Of a DNA stretch of 38,257 bases, positions 1 to 8,749 are shown piece by piece. Each line of letters starts with the position of its first letter. The first letter of the stretch is position 1. The stretch is from a bacterium (GTDB lineage Bacteria; Desulfobacterota; Binatia; HRBIN30; CADEER01). The notes beneath the pieces are model-generated. The model was not told the origin of the DNA. It was given only the letters and a program-made list of their open reading frames with translations, and did not search any database. The DNA lies in contig JAUIGL010000061.1 of NCBI GenBank assembly GCA_030430165.1, forward strand, positions 1 through 38,257, read 5' to 3'. The translations under genes were made by a program, and so were the position numbers.

Positions 1-568
1 GGGGCATCGTCCCGAGGCGCCAGCCGAATGCCAGGGCGCAGGCGCCGAGCAAGGCGATGAGCAGCGTCCGCTCGCGATTGCTCATCCGCGGCGCCGCGGG
101 TTCGCTGGTCATCGCCGCGGCGGCGGCGAAGCAGGCCAGGGCGATCCCCCAGGGCGCGTGCTGCCAGGTCAGCGACTGCTCGGTTGCAACCGCGACCGCG
201 GCGACCACGCATCCGACTCCACCCGCCGACAGCGCGGCCAGGGCGCGTCGCGGCAAACCGATCGAGAGCTGCTCGGGGAGAGGTTGCACCGGCGCTCGAT
301 CGAGGCGTTCGGCCGCGGCGAAAGCGGCGACCGCGGTCAGCAGGGCCGCCGCGGTGGGGAAGGTGAGCGGCCCGGTCAGCGCGATGGCGACGATGGCGAT
401 GGCGAATCCGGCGGCTCGCAAGACCGCAGCCGGACTGAGTGAGGGGTCGCCTGCGGGCGGGGTAGTCACTGGAGATCGCGAGTTTCGCGCAATCTCGCGC
501 CTGCCCTGGGCCGACGCGTAGATCTTCGCGCTGAGTCCATCAGCCGTATTGACGCGGCATGGTCTCAT
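1..568 (-). CDS. Polytopic membrane protein, N-terminal fragment (probable GT-C glycosyltransferase)
   Basis: The first 189 residues are visible; the rest lies beyond the left edge. The ATG at 568 is preceded by GAGGTG, a good ribosome binding site, and a GTG at 469 (residue 34) is the alternative. About 45 hydrophilic residues are followed by hydrophobic segments near 51-86, 108-129 and 139-152, and a further one near 168-186 that ends FGWRLGTMP. That last segment resembles the first membrane helix of ArnT/PMT-like proteins, which runs into the catalytic first external loop. The layout of extra N-terminal helices before the GT-C core matches the gene starting at 8750. It is divergent from the NPCBM-bearing gene at 658 across 89 bases. 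The catalytic loop is not visible, so the family call is an inference from the partial helix and the neighbourhood. Confidence 0.6.
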   Translation of the reverse strand, partial: MRPCRVNTADGLSAKIYASAQGRREIARNSRSPVTTPPAGDPSLSPAAVLRAAGFAIAIVAIALTGPLTFPTAAALLTAVAAFAAAERLDRAPVQPLPEQLSIGLPRRALAALSAGGVGCVVAAVAVATEQSLTWQHAPWGIALACFAAAAAMTSEPAAPRMSNRERTLLIALLGACALAFGWRLGTMP

Positions 569-657
569 TCACCTCGGTGCGACGCAAGGCGCGATAGGCC
601 GCCGCTGGGGTTCGTGCTAAGATTCGGGATTTGTTCGATGCGCGTGCGAACTTGTGA

Positions 658-3300
658 ATGGTCCCGGCCAAGACAATCCAGAAGTGGGCTGAGTATCTGA
701 CGCCGGTCGATCTCGGGCTGGCGGTGATCGTCGTTGCGGCGGTGCTCGGCCTGGTGTGCGGCCTGCTGCGCGCGCGACGAGCCGTGCCGGCGACGCTGCC
801 GCTGTTGGCCTATGTGGTCGCGCTTTGCGCGGCGATTCGCGAATGGTCCGCTCTTCCAGCGGCCGGCCGCGGCCTCCTGGTATTGCTGATCGGCGCGGCC
901 GCGCTCGCCCACGCGCGGATCGCGGCGCGCGAGCGCGCGGCCGAGACTGGCGAGTCGCCGCCGCCCGGTCCGATGCTGTCGGGTATCGAAGACCCGTTTC
1001 GCCCGCCTCCTGCGGTGCCGGCGCCGGCTCGGCCGGCGAGCCGCACCTCGCTGCCGCGCGGCGCGCGCGCGGTGCTGGCGGTGCTGGGAATCCTCCTCGT
1101 CGTGCTCCTGCTCGACGACCTCGACGGCTACGCGCGCACGCTGCTCGCCTGGGAGAGCTCGGTCGTTCAACACGGTTTCGCCAAGCTGATCGAAGAGGGG
1201 ACCTCGGTCGCCGAGTTCGCCCGCCGGTGTCTGCTGTGGGACGACGGTGTCCTCAGTGCCGGGCAGACCGCGGTGCTCTACGGTCCGCCGACGCTGGCAA
1301 TCCTCCAGCACGCCGCTACGCCGGCGACGCTGCGGCTGGCGTCGGTGGTCGCCGCGCTGCTTTCGGTGTTCGTCGTCTTTCGCTTTTGCCGCCGCGGCTA
1401 CGGGCGCACGGTGGCGCTCGGGGCGACCGTATTCGTCGGGCTCAACACGCCGCTGCTGTTCTACGGGCGCTACGGCAGCTCGCTGGCGGCGACCTTGTTG
1501 GCCGTCCTGCTCGCCTTTTGGGCCACCTGGGAGTTCCTCCGCGAGGGACGCTGGACCCTGCTGCGCGCGCTGCTCTGCGCCGTCGCCCTTTTCGTCGCAA
1601 CCCTGCACTACGCCCCGGCTCGTCTCGCCGTTCTCTTCCTGCTCGCCTGGATTCCGCTCGTCGTGTTCTTGGATCGCCGCCGCCTCGGCTGGGCGCACTG
1701 GGCGGGGATCGTGCTGATCGCCGGACTGGCCTGGGGGGCGTGGACTTTCGAGCAGGAGAACGGTCGCTCCCACCTGTTTCTCCACGCCCGCGGCGAACAG
1801 GTCTTCGGACTGATCCGCAATCCGCAAACGATCCCGGCGCTGGTCGGCACCGAGCGCACGTTCTCGCGTTTCTCGATGGATACGAGCCAGAAGCTCGAAA
1901 TCTTGGAGATGTTGGTTCGCAAGACGTCGGCCGAGTTGGTGCGCTTTCTGGCGCCGGTTGCGCGACCGCGTTCGAACGGGGCGATCGTCCGCTGGGATCC
2001 GCCGCCGATGCAACTCTACTACGCGCCGGTCGCGATATTCGCGATCCTCGGCCTGGTCTGCTCGCTGCGCGACTGGCGCCGCTGGCAGTCGATCGCGCCG
2101 TTTCTGTTCGCCTCGGCGTACTGCGCGGTGTTGTTGTTGACCAACCGCGTCGACGCGCACCGCGGCTTCCTGTTGGTCATTCCGGTGGCGATTTGGGTCG
2201 GGATCGGCGTGCGCGAGGTGGCGTGGGCAGCGAACCGGCTGCGCGTTCCGGCGGTCGCCCTGACGCTCGCGGCTCTGGGGCTGATGGCCGGGGCGGTGTT
2301 CAACGACGTCGTCGTGCGCTACCGGACCCACTATCAACTGAGCGAGGTCGACCGCGCGCTCGCTGCCGAGGTGCAGTCGATTCCCGGGCCGGCGCGCTTC
2401 TGGATGCCGCGCGATCACCGTTCGCTGTCGTGGTTGAATCTCGTGGCGCTCGACAAAGCGGTTCGCGGCAACCAGAAGCCGGGAGGCCTACTGCGCCAGG
2501 ACGTGACCAACGGCCTGCGTCGCGACCGCGGCGGGCCGCGCCGAGTGGCGGTGCGAGAAGCGGCGCGGATGGCTCGCTCGACGACCTTGTTGCTCGGGCC
2601 GCGGGCCAACTTCCAGGGCGCCGTGCGCGAGTTCCAGCGGCGCGGCCTGCGGGTCGTCGAGCGCGACGCGCGCGGCTTCGACTACTACAGGATCGACGCC
2701 GGGGCGCGCTTGACGGGGATTCCCGACAGCGAGTTGCCGCCGATCTCGCCGATCCCGCAGCGGCCGACCCCGCCGCCGGTGCGACTGTCGAAGGGGCCGA
2801 TGGTGTATTTGTCGGATGTCGAGCCGGAGTCGGTCGAGTTCGGTTTTGCCGCGCCGAAAATGGATGCCAGCTGGCAGGGCGGACCGATCGTCATGGCGGG
2901 CAAGACGTACGAGCGCGGCATCGGTACCCACGCCTGGACCAACATTCGGTTTCGGGTGCCGGAGGGCGCGCTCTACCTGCAGGCCATCGTCGGCATGTCG
3001 GATGCGGTGTCGGCTTGTGAGAAGGCGAGCGTCGAGTTCGAGGTCCTCGGTTCCTCCGGTGGCCGGCTGTGGAAGAGCGACGTCGTCGACTTCGCAACCC
3101 CGCCGCGGGCGATGCAGATCCCGGTCGGCAACCAGACCGAGCTCACCCTGGTCACCACGGAAGCCAGCGACGGCCGCGATTGCGACCACGCCAACTGGGC
3201 AGCCGCGGCGTTCGTGATGCGCAGCCCGGCGGAACGGGCAGCCGCGGCACCCGCCGCAGCGCCGAAACCAGCCTTGCATCGGCGCGGCCCTTCCAGATAG
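658..3300 (+). CDS. GT-C (GT39/PMT-like) membrane glycosyltransferase with C-terminal NPCBM domain
   Basis: This 880-residue protein probably moves a sugar from a polyprenyl-phosphate donor to an acceptor outside the cytoplasmic membrane. Three N-terminal hydrophobic segments (about 17-95) and a Pro-rich linker precede a multi-helix core (about 137-560). In the first external loop the usual Asp-Glu is not evident; E166 in WESSVV is the nearest acidic residue. A soluble stretch (about 565-710) leads to an NPCBM carbohydrate-binding module at about 713-868, recognised from YLSDVEPESVEFG, then YERGIGTHAW, then a late DHANWAAAAFV strand. The NPCBM module would face the periplasm or cell surface and bind glycan. 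The start is the ATG at 658, without a clear ribosome binding site. The methyltransferase follows after 56 bases. The fold and NPCBM calls are strong; the substrate is unknown. Confidence 0.85.
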   Translation: MVPAKTIQKWAEYLTPVDLGLAVIVVAAVLGLVCGLLRARRAVPATLPLLAYVVALCAAIREWSALPAAGRGLLVLLIGAAALAHARIAARERAAETGESPPPGPMLSGIEDPFRPPPAVPAPARPASRTSLPRGARAVLAVLGILLVVLLLDDLDGYARTLLAWESSVVQHGFAKLIEEGTSVAEFARRCLLWDDGVLSAGQTAVLYGPPTLAILQHAATPATLRLASVVAALLSVFVVFRFCRRGYGRTVALGATVFVGLNTPLLFYGRYGSSLAATLLAVLLAFWATWEFLREGRWTLLRALLCAVALFVATLHYAPARLAVLFLLAWIPLVVFLDRRRLGWAHWAGIVLIAGLAWGAWTFEQENGRSHLFLHARGEQVFGLIRNPQTIPALVGTERTFSRFSMDTSQKLEILEMLVRKTSAELVRFLAPVARPRSNGAIVRWDPPPMQLYYAPVAIFAILGLVCSLRDWRRWQSIAPFLFASAYCAVLLLTNRVDAHRGFLLVIPVAIWVGIGVREVAWAANRLRVPAVALTLAALGLMAGAVFNDVVVRYRTHYQLSEVDRALAAEVQSIPGPARFWMPRDHRSLSWLNLVALDKAVRGNQKPGGLLRQDVTNGLRRDRGGPRRVAVREAARMARSTTLLLGPRANFQGAVREFQRRGLRVVERDARGFDYYRIDAGARLTGIPDSELPPISPIPQRPTPPPVRLSKGPMVYLSDVEPESVEFGFAAPKMDASWQGGPIVMAGKTYERGIGTHAWTNIRFRVPEGALYLQAIVGMSDAVSACEKASVEFEVLGSSGGRLWKSDVVDFATPPRAMQIPVGNQTELTLVTTEASDGRDCDHANWAAAAFVMRSPAERAAAAPAAAPKPALHRRGPSR

Positions 3301-3356
3301 GACATGATCGGTTGGTTGGCCCGTGCTCGCGGGGTCGAGTTTGCGTGGAGGCGGCA

Positions 3357-4100
3357 TTGAGCTCGGTATCGTTCGACCCGGATACACTAGAGAGGCTCGT
3401 TCCCGACGAGCTCACTGCGGACCGCCTCGCCCGCGAGACTCTCGAGCTTCACCTCGAGCGCTATCGCTTCGCGGCCCAGCATCTGCCGGCCGGAGAGGTT
3501 CTCGACATCGCTTGCGGCGTCGGCTACGGCTCGCGCCTCTTGGCCGACCTGCGCGACGATCTGAAGGTTCTCGGCGTCGACGTCTCCGCCGAGGCGGTTC
3601 GCTATGCGTCGGAGCGTTACGGCGACGATCGAGCTCGCTTCGTCGAAGCCGACGCGATGGCGTTTGCTCCTCCCGGGCCGGTCGACGGCATCGTGTCGCT
3701 CGAGACGATCGAGCACCTTCCCGATCCGCAGGGCTTCGTCGACAACGTTCTGCGGCACCTGAAACCGGGCGGAGTGTTCGTCGCCTCGGTGCCGACGACG
3801 CCGTCGGTCGACGCCAACCCGCATCACCTGCACGATTTCACGCGGGCCAAGCTCGACGCCCTGGTGAGCGGGCGAGCGGCGGTCGAGCTCGCGGCGTTGC
3901 CGCAGGTGCAGCCGTTCGGTCTCAAGTCGGTCCTGACCCGAGAGGACTCGCGGACCAAGAACGTGCGCGAGAACTTGCCCGCCTACTACCTGCGCCATCC
4001 GGGCAGCCTGGCGAAGCGGATCGTGAGCACGCTGCGCCATGGCTTCGCCAACCACTACATCACGGTCGCCTGGCGGCTCGACGGTGCGGGCGGTGCCTGA
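3357..4100 (+). CDS. Class I SAM-dependent methyltransferase
   Basis: This 247-residue Rossmann-fold methyltransferase carries motif I VLDIACGVGYGSRLL near the start, then VLGVDVS for the adenosyl-ribose acidic residue. IVSLETIEHLPDP and LKPGGVFVASVP follow as motifs typical of the UbiE/Methyltransf_11 group. A TTG at 3357 is preferred as start because GGAGG (3347-3351) sits five bases upstream; a GTG at 3345 is the alternative. The coding end overlaps the following GT2 start, so the two are probably translationally coupled. Given the neighbours it may methylate a sugar, glycan end or lipid carrier intermediate, but nothing in the sequence fixes the substrate. An open frame extends further upstream, but that part overlaps the preceding gene and looks non-coding. 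Confidence 0.85.
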   Translation: MSSVSFDPDTLERLVPDELTADRLARETLELHLERYRFAAQHLPAGEVLDIACGVGYGSRLLADLRDDLKVLGVDVSAEAVRYASERYGDDRARFVEADAMAFAPPGPVDGIVSLETIEHLPDPQGFVDNVLRHLKPGGVFVASVPTTPSVDANPHHLHDFTRAKLDALVSGRAAVELAALPQVQPFGLKSVLTREDSRTKNVRENLPAYYLRHPGSLAKRIVSTLRHGFANHYITVAWRLDGAGGA

Positions 4101-4815
4101 CCGCGACGGCGCGGGTGTCGTCGTCATCCCCGCGTACAACGAGGAGTCGCGGATCGGCAACGTGCTCGGCCAGATCGAGGCCGAGAACCTCGGCTTGGAC
4201 GTCGTCGTCGTCGACGATGGCTCGCGCGACGAGACCGCGGCGGTCGCCGCCGCCGGCGGCGCGCGTGTGGTGCGCCACCCGATCAACCTCGGCTACGGCA
4301 GCGCCCTGCAGACCGGCTACAAGTACGCTCTGCGCTACGGCTACTCGTGCCTCCTGCAGATGGACGCCGACGGCCAGCACCTCGCCAGCGAGGGGCGCAA
4401 GCTGATCGAGATGGTGCGCGCCGGCGAGGCCGACCTGGCCCTCGGTTCGCGTTTCCTCGAGCCCGGCTCGTACACGATGGAACCGCTCAAGAAGATCGGC
4501 AGCGAGTTCTTTCGGCTGCTGGCGCGGTTGTCGGGCTTGCAGGTCTCGGACCCGACCTCCGGATTTCAGGCGATGAACCGCGCGGTGATGGAGCTCTACG
4601 CGACGGATTTCTATCCGGTCGACTTTCCCGACGTCGACGTTCTGCTGACGGCGCACCGCTCCGGGTTGCGGGTCGTCGAGTGCCCCGTGCGCATGCTGGA
4701 GGGGGAGCGCGAGTCGTCGCTGCACTCCGGGTGGAAGCCGATCTACTACGTGTATCGAACCTTGCTGGCGATCTGGGTCGCCTCCGGAGTTCGCCAGCGG
4801 TCGGGTTCGGCGTGA
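4084..4815 (+). CDS. GT2 family glycosyltransferase, polyprenyl-phosphate (DPM1-like) type
   Basis: This 243-residue cytoplasmic GT-A enzyme resembles dolichol-phosphate mannosyltransferase. VVIPAYNEE opens the nucleotide-binding fold, VVVDDGSRDET (D44-D45) contacts the nucleotide, and MDADGQH supplies the DxD pair (D94/D96) for the metal. ALGSRFL and SDPTSGFQAMNR follow, as in bacterial members of this group. It lacks the C-terminal membrane helices of GtrB-type enzymes. The next gene encodes a small DUF2304 membrane protein, a common partner of such soluble GT2s. The pair probably loads sugar onto a polyprenyl phosphate for the nearby GT-C enzymes. Starts at GTG 4084 or GTG 4093 both overlap the methyltransferase end, and I chose 4084 without a decisive ribosome binding site. 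Confidence 0.87.
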   Translation: MRAVPDRDGAGVVVIPAYNEESRIGNVLGQIEAENLGLDVVVVDDGSRDETAAVAAAGGARVVRHPINLGYGSALQTGYKYALRYGYSCLLQMDADGQHLASEGRKLIEMVRAGEADLALGSRFLEPGSYTMEPLKKIGSEFFRLLARLSGLQVSDPTSGFQAMNRAVMELYATDFYPVDFPDVDVLLTAHRSGLRVVECPVRMLEGERESSLHSGWKPIYYVYRTLLAIWVASGVRQRSGSA

Positions 4816-4824
4816 GGCGGCGCG

Positions 4825-5235
4825 ATGACGATCGATGAGCTGCGCGAGCTGTTTCTGTCGGCACCGGAAGCTGCCTCGACCCGAGTGCTTGCCGCCGTTC
4901 TGGGCGTCGTCGTGGTCGCGTTGGTGCTGTGGTTGGTGCGGACGCGGCGCCTGCGCGAGGAGTTCACTCCGATTTGGGTGATCGGCGCGGCGGGGCTCGC
5001 CGTGCTGAGTCTGAGCTTCAGCGTCCTGCGGATCCTGACCGCAGCGATCGGCGCGTGGACCCCGAGCGCCACCATTTTCTTCCTCGGCCTGTCCTTTCTC
5101 GGCATCGTCTGTCTCGCCTACGCCGTGCGGCTGTCGCAGATGGTGATCGAGCACAAGAACCTGGCCCAGGAAGTCGCGCTGTTGCGCGCCGAGCTCGATC
5201 GGCGTGTGCCGCCGGCCGACGGCGAACAGGGCTGA
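4825..5235 (+). CDS. DUF2304 family small membrane protein
   Basis: A 136-residue protein with three hydrophobic segments (about 20-42, 50-70 and 77-101) followed by a polar C-terminal helix, MVIEHKNLAQEVALLRAEL, with heptad-like spacing. This is the usual DUF2304 architecture. Members often sit directly beside DPM1-like GT2 genes and are thought to anchor them at the membrane or help the lipid-linked sugar; that role is an inference from gene neighbourhood. The ATG at 4825 follows the GT2 stop by nine bases, with a purine-rich GAGGCGGCG before it. The gene ends the plus-strand run and converges on the next gene with 22 bases between the two stops. Confidence 0.8.
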   Translation: MTIDELRELFLSAPEAASTRVLAAVLGVVVVALVLWLVRTRRLREEFTPIWVIGAAGLAVLSLSFSVLRILTAAIGAWTPSATIFFLGLSFLGIVCLAYAVRLSQMVIEHKNLAQEVALLRAELDRRVPPADGEQG

Positions 5236-5257
5236 CCGCTCGCCGCGGTCGTCCGCC

Positions 5258-8200
5258 CTACCAGGTGACCAGCGAAATCAGGCGGCGGTCGCGGTCCAGC
5301 GTGTAGAAGCGATCTCCCGTCGCGATGGCGATCGGAAAGCCGCCGAGGTTGGCGGTGGTCAGGTCTTTGTCGGGGGTTTCGGCGATGAGTCGAGCTCCGG
5401 ACGGCGTGAACACCTGGTAGCCGGACTGGGCGGGGATCAGGATGCGCCGGCGATGGTCGATCGCCGTGCCCCGGTTGCCCTGTTCGATTGCGAAGACGTG
5501 GCTCGGCGGCGTCGAATAGTCTCCGTCTTCGACCTCGGTCACGAAGGCGCGATTCGACTCGTCGGTGAGGACCATCATCGAATCGGGGCCGAGTGCCAGC
5601 GACCGCAGGTTCACGAAGCGCTCGCGCGTGCCGCGCAGGCGCGAGATTCGCTGCAGCATCTTTCCGTTGCGGTCGTGCAGGTTGAGCGTGCCGTCTTGTC
5701 GACTGGTGATGAGGATGGCCTGGTCGGTGAAGTGGACGGTGCTGTTGCTCTCGACGCCCGGGGCGCGTTCCTCCGTGCGCAATTTGCCGCCCCGATCGAA
5801 GAGGCGAATCTTGTGGTGCGACAGGATGGCCACGGTTCCGTCGCCGCCGGCGCCGATCGCGGCGGGGAAGTCCGTCCCGGCGTCCCAGGTTCCGACCGGG
5901 TTGCCGTCGGCGCCGATTCGCGTGACCACTGCCCTGCGGTTGTGCCAGCCGACGGCGAGCAGCTGGTCTCCGTCGAGGGCGATGTCGATGACCTGGTGCG
6001 TCAGCTTGGAGAACGGACGAATCTCGCGGAAGCCCGGGTAGGTTACGACCTTGGTGGGGCGCAGAGCGGGCCGCTCGGCCAGGGCCGGGGCGACGAGCTC
6101 GGCGCGGCGGACGACGCCCTCAGGCGCGAGAAGCCGCACCTGGCGAGGGAGCGCGCAGCTGTCGGGGATCTCGATCCGCAAGGAGTGGATGCCGGTCAGC
6201 ATCGGCTTCGCGGTGCTGGTGTCGTCGACTCCGGCGCCACCGATTTCCCAGACGGCCTCGTCGCACGGTGGTTTGAGCTGCCAGCTGAACCAGCCGGGGG
6301 CGCCGATCGCGACGCCCGCGTCGATCGTCGTCACCGGCGCGTCGCTTGCGCGCACCTTCAACTTGCGACCGTTCAACTTCGCCCCGGCTGCTCTCGCCCG
6401 GTGCGCGGCCGAAGGCTCGATGACCGGGACCAGGTTCGATTCGATGCTCGAATGCTCGGCGGTGATCGCGACCAGGCCGGCGCCGCGGCTGACCTCGGAC
6501 TTCGGGAACAGCGCCCGGATCGCGCCGATGCCGGGCTGGCTGCGCGGTTGGTCGTCGAACAAGAAGGTGATGCGTTCGAGCGGGTTGCTCTGGCTGAGCT
6601 GTTTGCGCCGCTCCTCGCTCATGATGACTTCGTGGACCGGGTTCGAGTAGGCCGCTCTGGGGTGGAGTGCGATGCTCAGCCAGTCGTCGCCTTCGACTGG
6701 CTCGAAGCCGATCCCGTTGTCGACCAGTTGGTCGAGGCTGCCGAGGGCGATCTCCTGCGCGAAGTTGCCGTTCGCCCGGTAGGGGAGATTGTGGAAGACG
6801 ACGTCGCTGTCGGCGAACAACGGCCGGGTGAAGCGGTGCGCTTCGAGCATGCGGTGCGGGGCGATGCGAATCTGGAAGTACGAGTGGGCCGAGGTGATCG
6901 CGATCGCGACTGCCGCCACAGCCATGCTCGCAGCCAACAAGTGGGAGACCCACTTCGCACCGGCGGCGCGACTCGACCGGACCAGGGCGGCGCCGAAGAT
7001 GGCGGCGGTGAACGGCAGGACGAGGAAGATCACCTCCATCCGTCGCGGATACGGATCGGGGCTCATCACGGTCGGGGCGACTGCCAAGCCGCTGAGCACG
7101 ACCAGACCGAACGCGCGCCGGTCGCCGAGTCGCGCCAGCAGGTAGAAGAGGCCGCAGAACGCCCACACGGTGAGCCCGGCGTTGGCGATCGTCTTGTGCT
7201 GTCCCGACAACTGGGTGCGCGTGTACCAGTGGGTGGTCAGGTTGCAGTCGTCGAAAAAGTGACGGACCACCAGAGTGCTGCTGTCGACCACGCCGCGGAC
7301 CTGCTCGAGCACCAGGCTCTTGGTGTCGAGGTCGCGCAGCTCGCCGCTGCGACGCACGAAGGAGTGGCCGTAGACGCGCGTCGGCTCGACGAAGTGTGCC
7401 TCGGAGTCGAGAAACGTCCAGCGCAACAGCGACGGCGAGTACGCCCACAAGAAGGTTCCCAGGGCGAGCAGGGGGACGACGTAGAGCAGGCGCGACCAGC
7501 GGACGCGACGCAAGACGACCGCGTGCGCCGCCAGCGCCCAGGGCAGGGCGACCAGAGCCCAGCCCGGCGTATAGACGAGCCGGCACAGAGGCATCGCCAG
7601 CATGGTTGCGAAGGTGATGCCGAACGAGAGCTCGCGCGCCATCGCAAAGCTCAGGCTGATGAGGACGATGGCGACGAGAAGCACCGCGGCGAATTGCGTC
7701 ACCTCGGAGCGCGACCAGAAGAGCTGCTCCGGGGCGAGCACCAGCAGCGCGAGCGTGAGCAGTGCCGGCCACACGCCGGCGATGCGCCGCATGAACAGAT
7801 AGGACAGAAGCAGAACGAAGCTGCCGACGATCGTCGCCGAGTAGCGCTGCGAGAAGATCGAGGTGCCGAAGAGCTCGAAGGCGAGCGACTGCGGCGGCAG
7901 CTGGAGGAGGCCGGACGCGTTGGCGATGAAGGCGTAGCTGAGGTAGTGGCGCATCCCGAACACGGTGCGGCTCATGTTCATCTCGTGCACCGACTCGCCG
8001 TCGAAGGCGCTGCGCAACTCGGTGAGCGCGTAGGTGCGGGCGACTACCGCGATCACGAGGATCGCGGCGACGGCCGCCGCCTCCGCCAGCAGGGGCGCGG
8101 CGCCGCGGCTTTGTTCCAGGGACTTGGGCTCGGCGAATCCCGGCAGTGTCCGGATCGGCGCGAGAACGCCGGTGACGAAGGCGAGCCCGAGTCCGACGCC

Positions 8201-8611
8201 GAGCAGGGCCCAGCCTTCGCTCGGGTGGTTCTGGAAGATCAGCGCCTGGCCCCACGCCCCGCTGCACAGGGCGACGAGGCCGATTGCGGTCGGTAGGATT
8301 CGGCGCCCGGCGGTGGCGTAGCCGAGGCCGATCAGGACCGCTGACCACGCCGAGAGAACGCTGATCCAGTCGTTGGCGTAGCGGAACGCGAATACCCTGA
8401 GCGCGCCGGCGAGCTCCAACGCTCGGGCGAACGGGGCGTCGAGCTGGTGGAGGATGCGCAGGTTGGCGAGATCTTGATCGGCGCCGTAGCGGCCGACGAC
8501 CCAGAGCAACAACGCCAGGACTGCCGCCGATCCGACGCCGATGACGAGCCCGCCGCGGCCAGTACCGGGGTCGGATGGGTTGATTGGTTGGTTGCGGTCG
8601 ACGGATTTCAT
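5258..8611 (-). CDS. GT-C-like membrane protein with periplasmic beta-sandwich and C-terminal beta-propeller
   Basis: This protein of 1,117 residues has roughly a dozen hydrophobic helices in its first 600 residues. The first large external loop carries D204-G-E206 in AFDGESVHEMNMS, the position of the catalytic acid in GT39/ArnT-like enzymes. Residues of about 670-865 look like a beta-rich soluble region, and about 870-1117 form short blade-like repeats (for example IALDGDQLLAVGW, AIGAGGDGTVAIL, LALGPDSMMVLT) consistent with a six-bladed propeller more degenerate than NHL. No lipobox or signal cleavage site is seen; membrane insertion comes from the N-terminal helices. The start is the ATG at 8611; a TTG lies just before it and no ribosome binding site is clear. 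It is divergent from the gene at 8750. Glycosyltransferase activity is likely but not certain, since the core is divergent. Confidence 0.78.
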   Translation of the reverse strand: MKSVDRNQPINPSDPGTGRGGLVIGVGSAAVLALLLWVVGRYGADQDLANLRILHQLDAPFARALELAGALRVFAFRYANDWISVLSAWSAVLIGLGYATAGRRILPTAIGLVALCSGAWGQALIFQNHPSEGWALLGVGLGLAFVTGVLAPIRTLPGFAEPKSLEQSRGAAPLLAEAAAVAAILVIAVVARTYALTELRSAFDGESVHEMNMSRTVFGMRHYLSYAFIANASGLLQLPPQSLAFELFGTSIFSQRYSATIVGSFVLLLSYLFMRRIAGVWPALLTLALLVLAPEQLFWSRSEVTQFAAVLLVAIVLISLSFAMARELSFGITFATMLAMPLCRLVYTPGWALVALPWALAAHAVVLRRVRWSRLLYVVPLLALGTFLWAYSPSLLRWTFLDSEAHFVEPTRVYGHSFVRRSGELRDLDTKSLVLEQVRGVVDSSTLVVRHFFDDCNLTTHWYTRTQLSGQHKTIANAGLTVWAFCGLFYLLARLGDRRAFGLVVLSGLAVAPTVMSPDPYPRRMEVIFLVLPFTAAIFGAALVRSSRAAGAKWVSHLLAASMAVAAVAIAITSAHSYFQIRIAPHRMLEAHRFTRPLFADSDVVFHNLPYRANGNFAQEIALGSLDQLVDNGIGFEPVEGDDWLSIALHPRAAYSNPVHEVIMSEERRKQLSQSNPLERITFLFDDQPRSQPGIGAIRALFPKSEVSRGAGLVAITAEHSSIESNLVPVIEPSAAHRARAAGAKLNGRKLKVRASDAPVTTIDAGVAIGAPGWFSWQLKPPCDEAVWEIGGAGVDDTSTAKPMLTGIHSLRIEIPDSCALPRQVRLLAPEGVVRRAELVAPALAERPALRPTKVVTYPGFREIRPFSKLTHQVIDIALDGDQLLAVGWHNRRAVVTRIGADGNPVGTWDAGTDFPAAIGAGGDGTVAILSHHKIRLFDRGGKLRTEERAPGVESNSTVHFTDQAILITSRQDGTLNLHDRNGKMLQRISRLRGTRERFVNLRSLALGPDSMMVLTDESNRAFVTEVEDGDYSTPPSHVFAIEQGNRGTAIDHRRRILIPAQSGYQVFTPSGARLIAETPDKDLTTANLGGFPIAIATGDRFYTLDRDRRLISLVTW

Positions 8612-8749
8612 CAAGTGCGTTGACGGGCAGTAGCTCGGCCGCGCTCCCCGGCGCCAGCAGGCGGAGAACTAGCGAAAAAAGCTCGGGGAGTCGACATTGC
8701 CGGGCGTGGAGCGGTCGCTGCCAGCCGCCACTTTCGCTAAGTTGTGGGC
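8612..8749. promoter_or_regulatory. Divergent intergenic region with paired TTTCGCTA elements
   Basis: This 138-base gap separates the divergent genes starting at 8611 (minus) and 8750 (plus). TAGCGAAA at 8670-8677 and TTTCGCTA at 8732-8739 form a perfect 8-base inverted pair. Read towards each gene they give TTTCGCTAGTT and TTTCGCTAAGTT, so each gene has the same element upstream. They may be promoter cores or operator half-sites. No convincing -35 box accompanies them. Confidence 0.3.

Noticed and set aside
565..2418. Minus-strand open frame opposite the NPCBM gene
   Set aside because: Arg/Gln-rich shadow of a convincing membrane protein frame.
5236..5257. ACCGC/GCGGT stem in the 22-base convergent gap as a terminator
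   Set aside because: The stem is only five base pairs with no T tract, and is likely to occur by chance at this base composition.
5204..8296. Long plus-strand open frame of about 1,030 codons
   Set aside because: It lies opposite the GT-C-like gene with clear helices and motifs. Its translation is Asp/Arg/Glu-rich with no recognisable fold.
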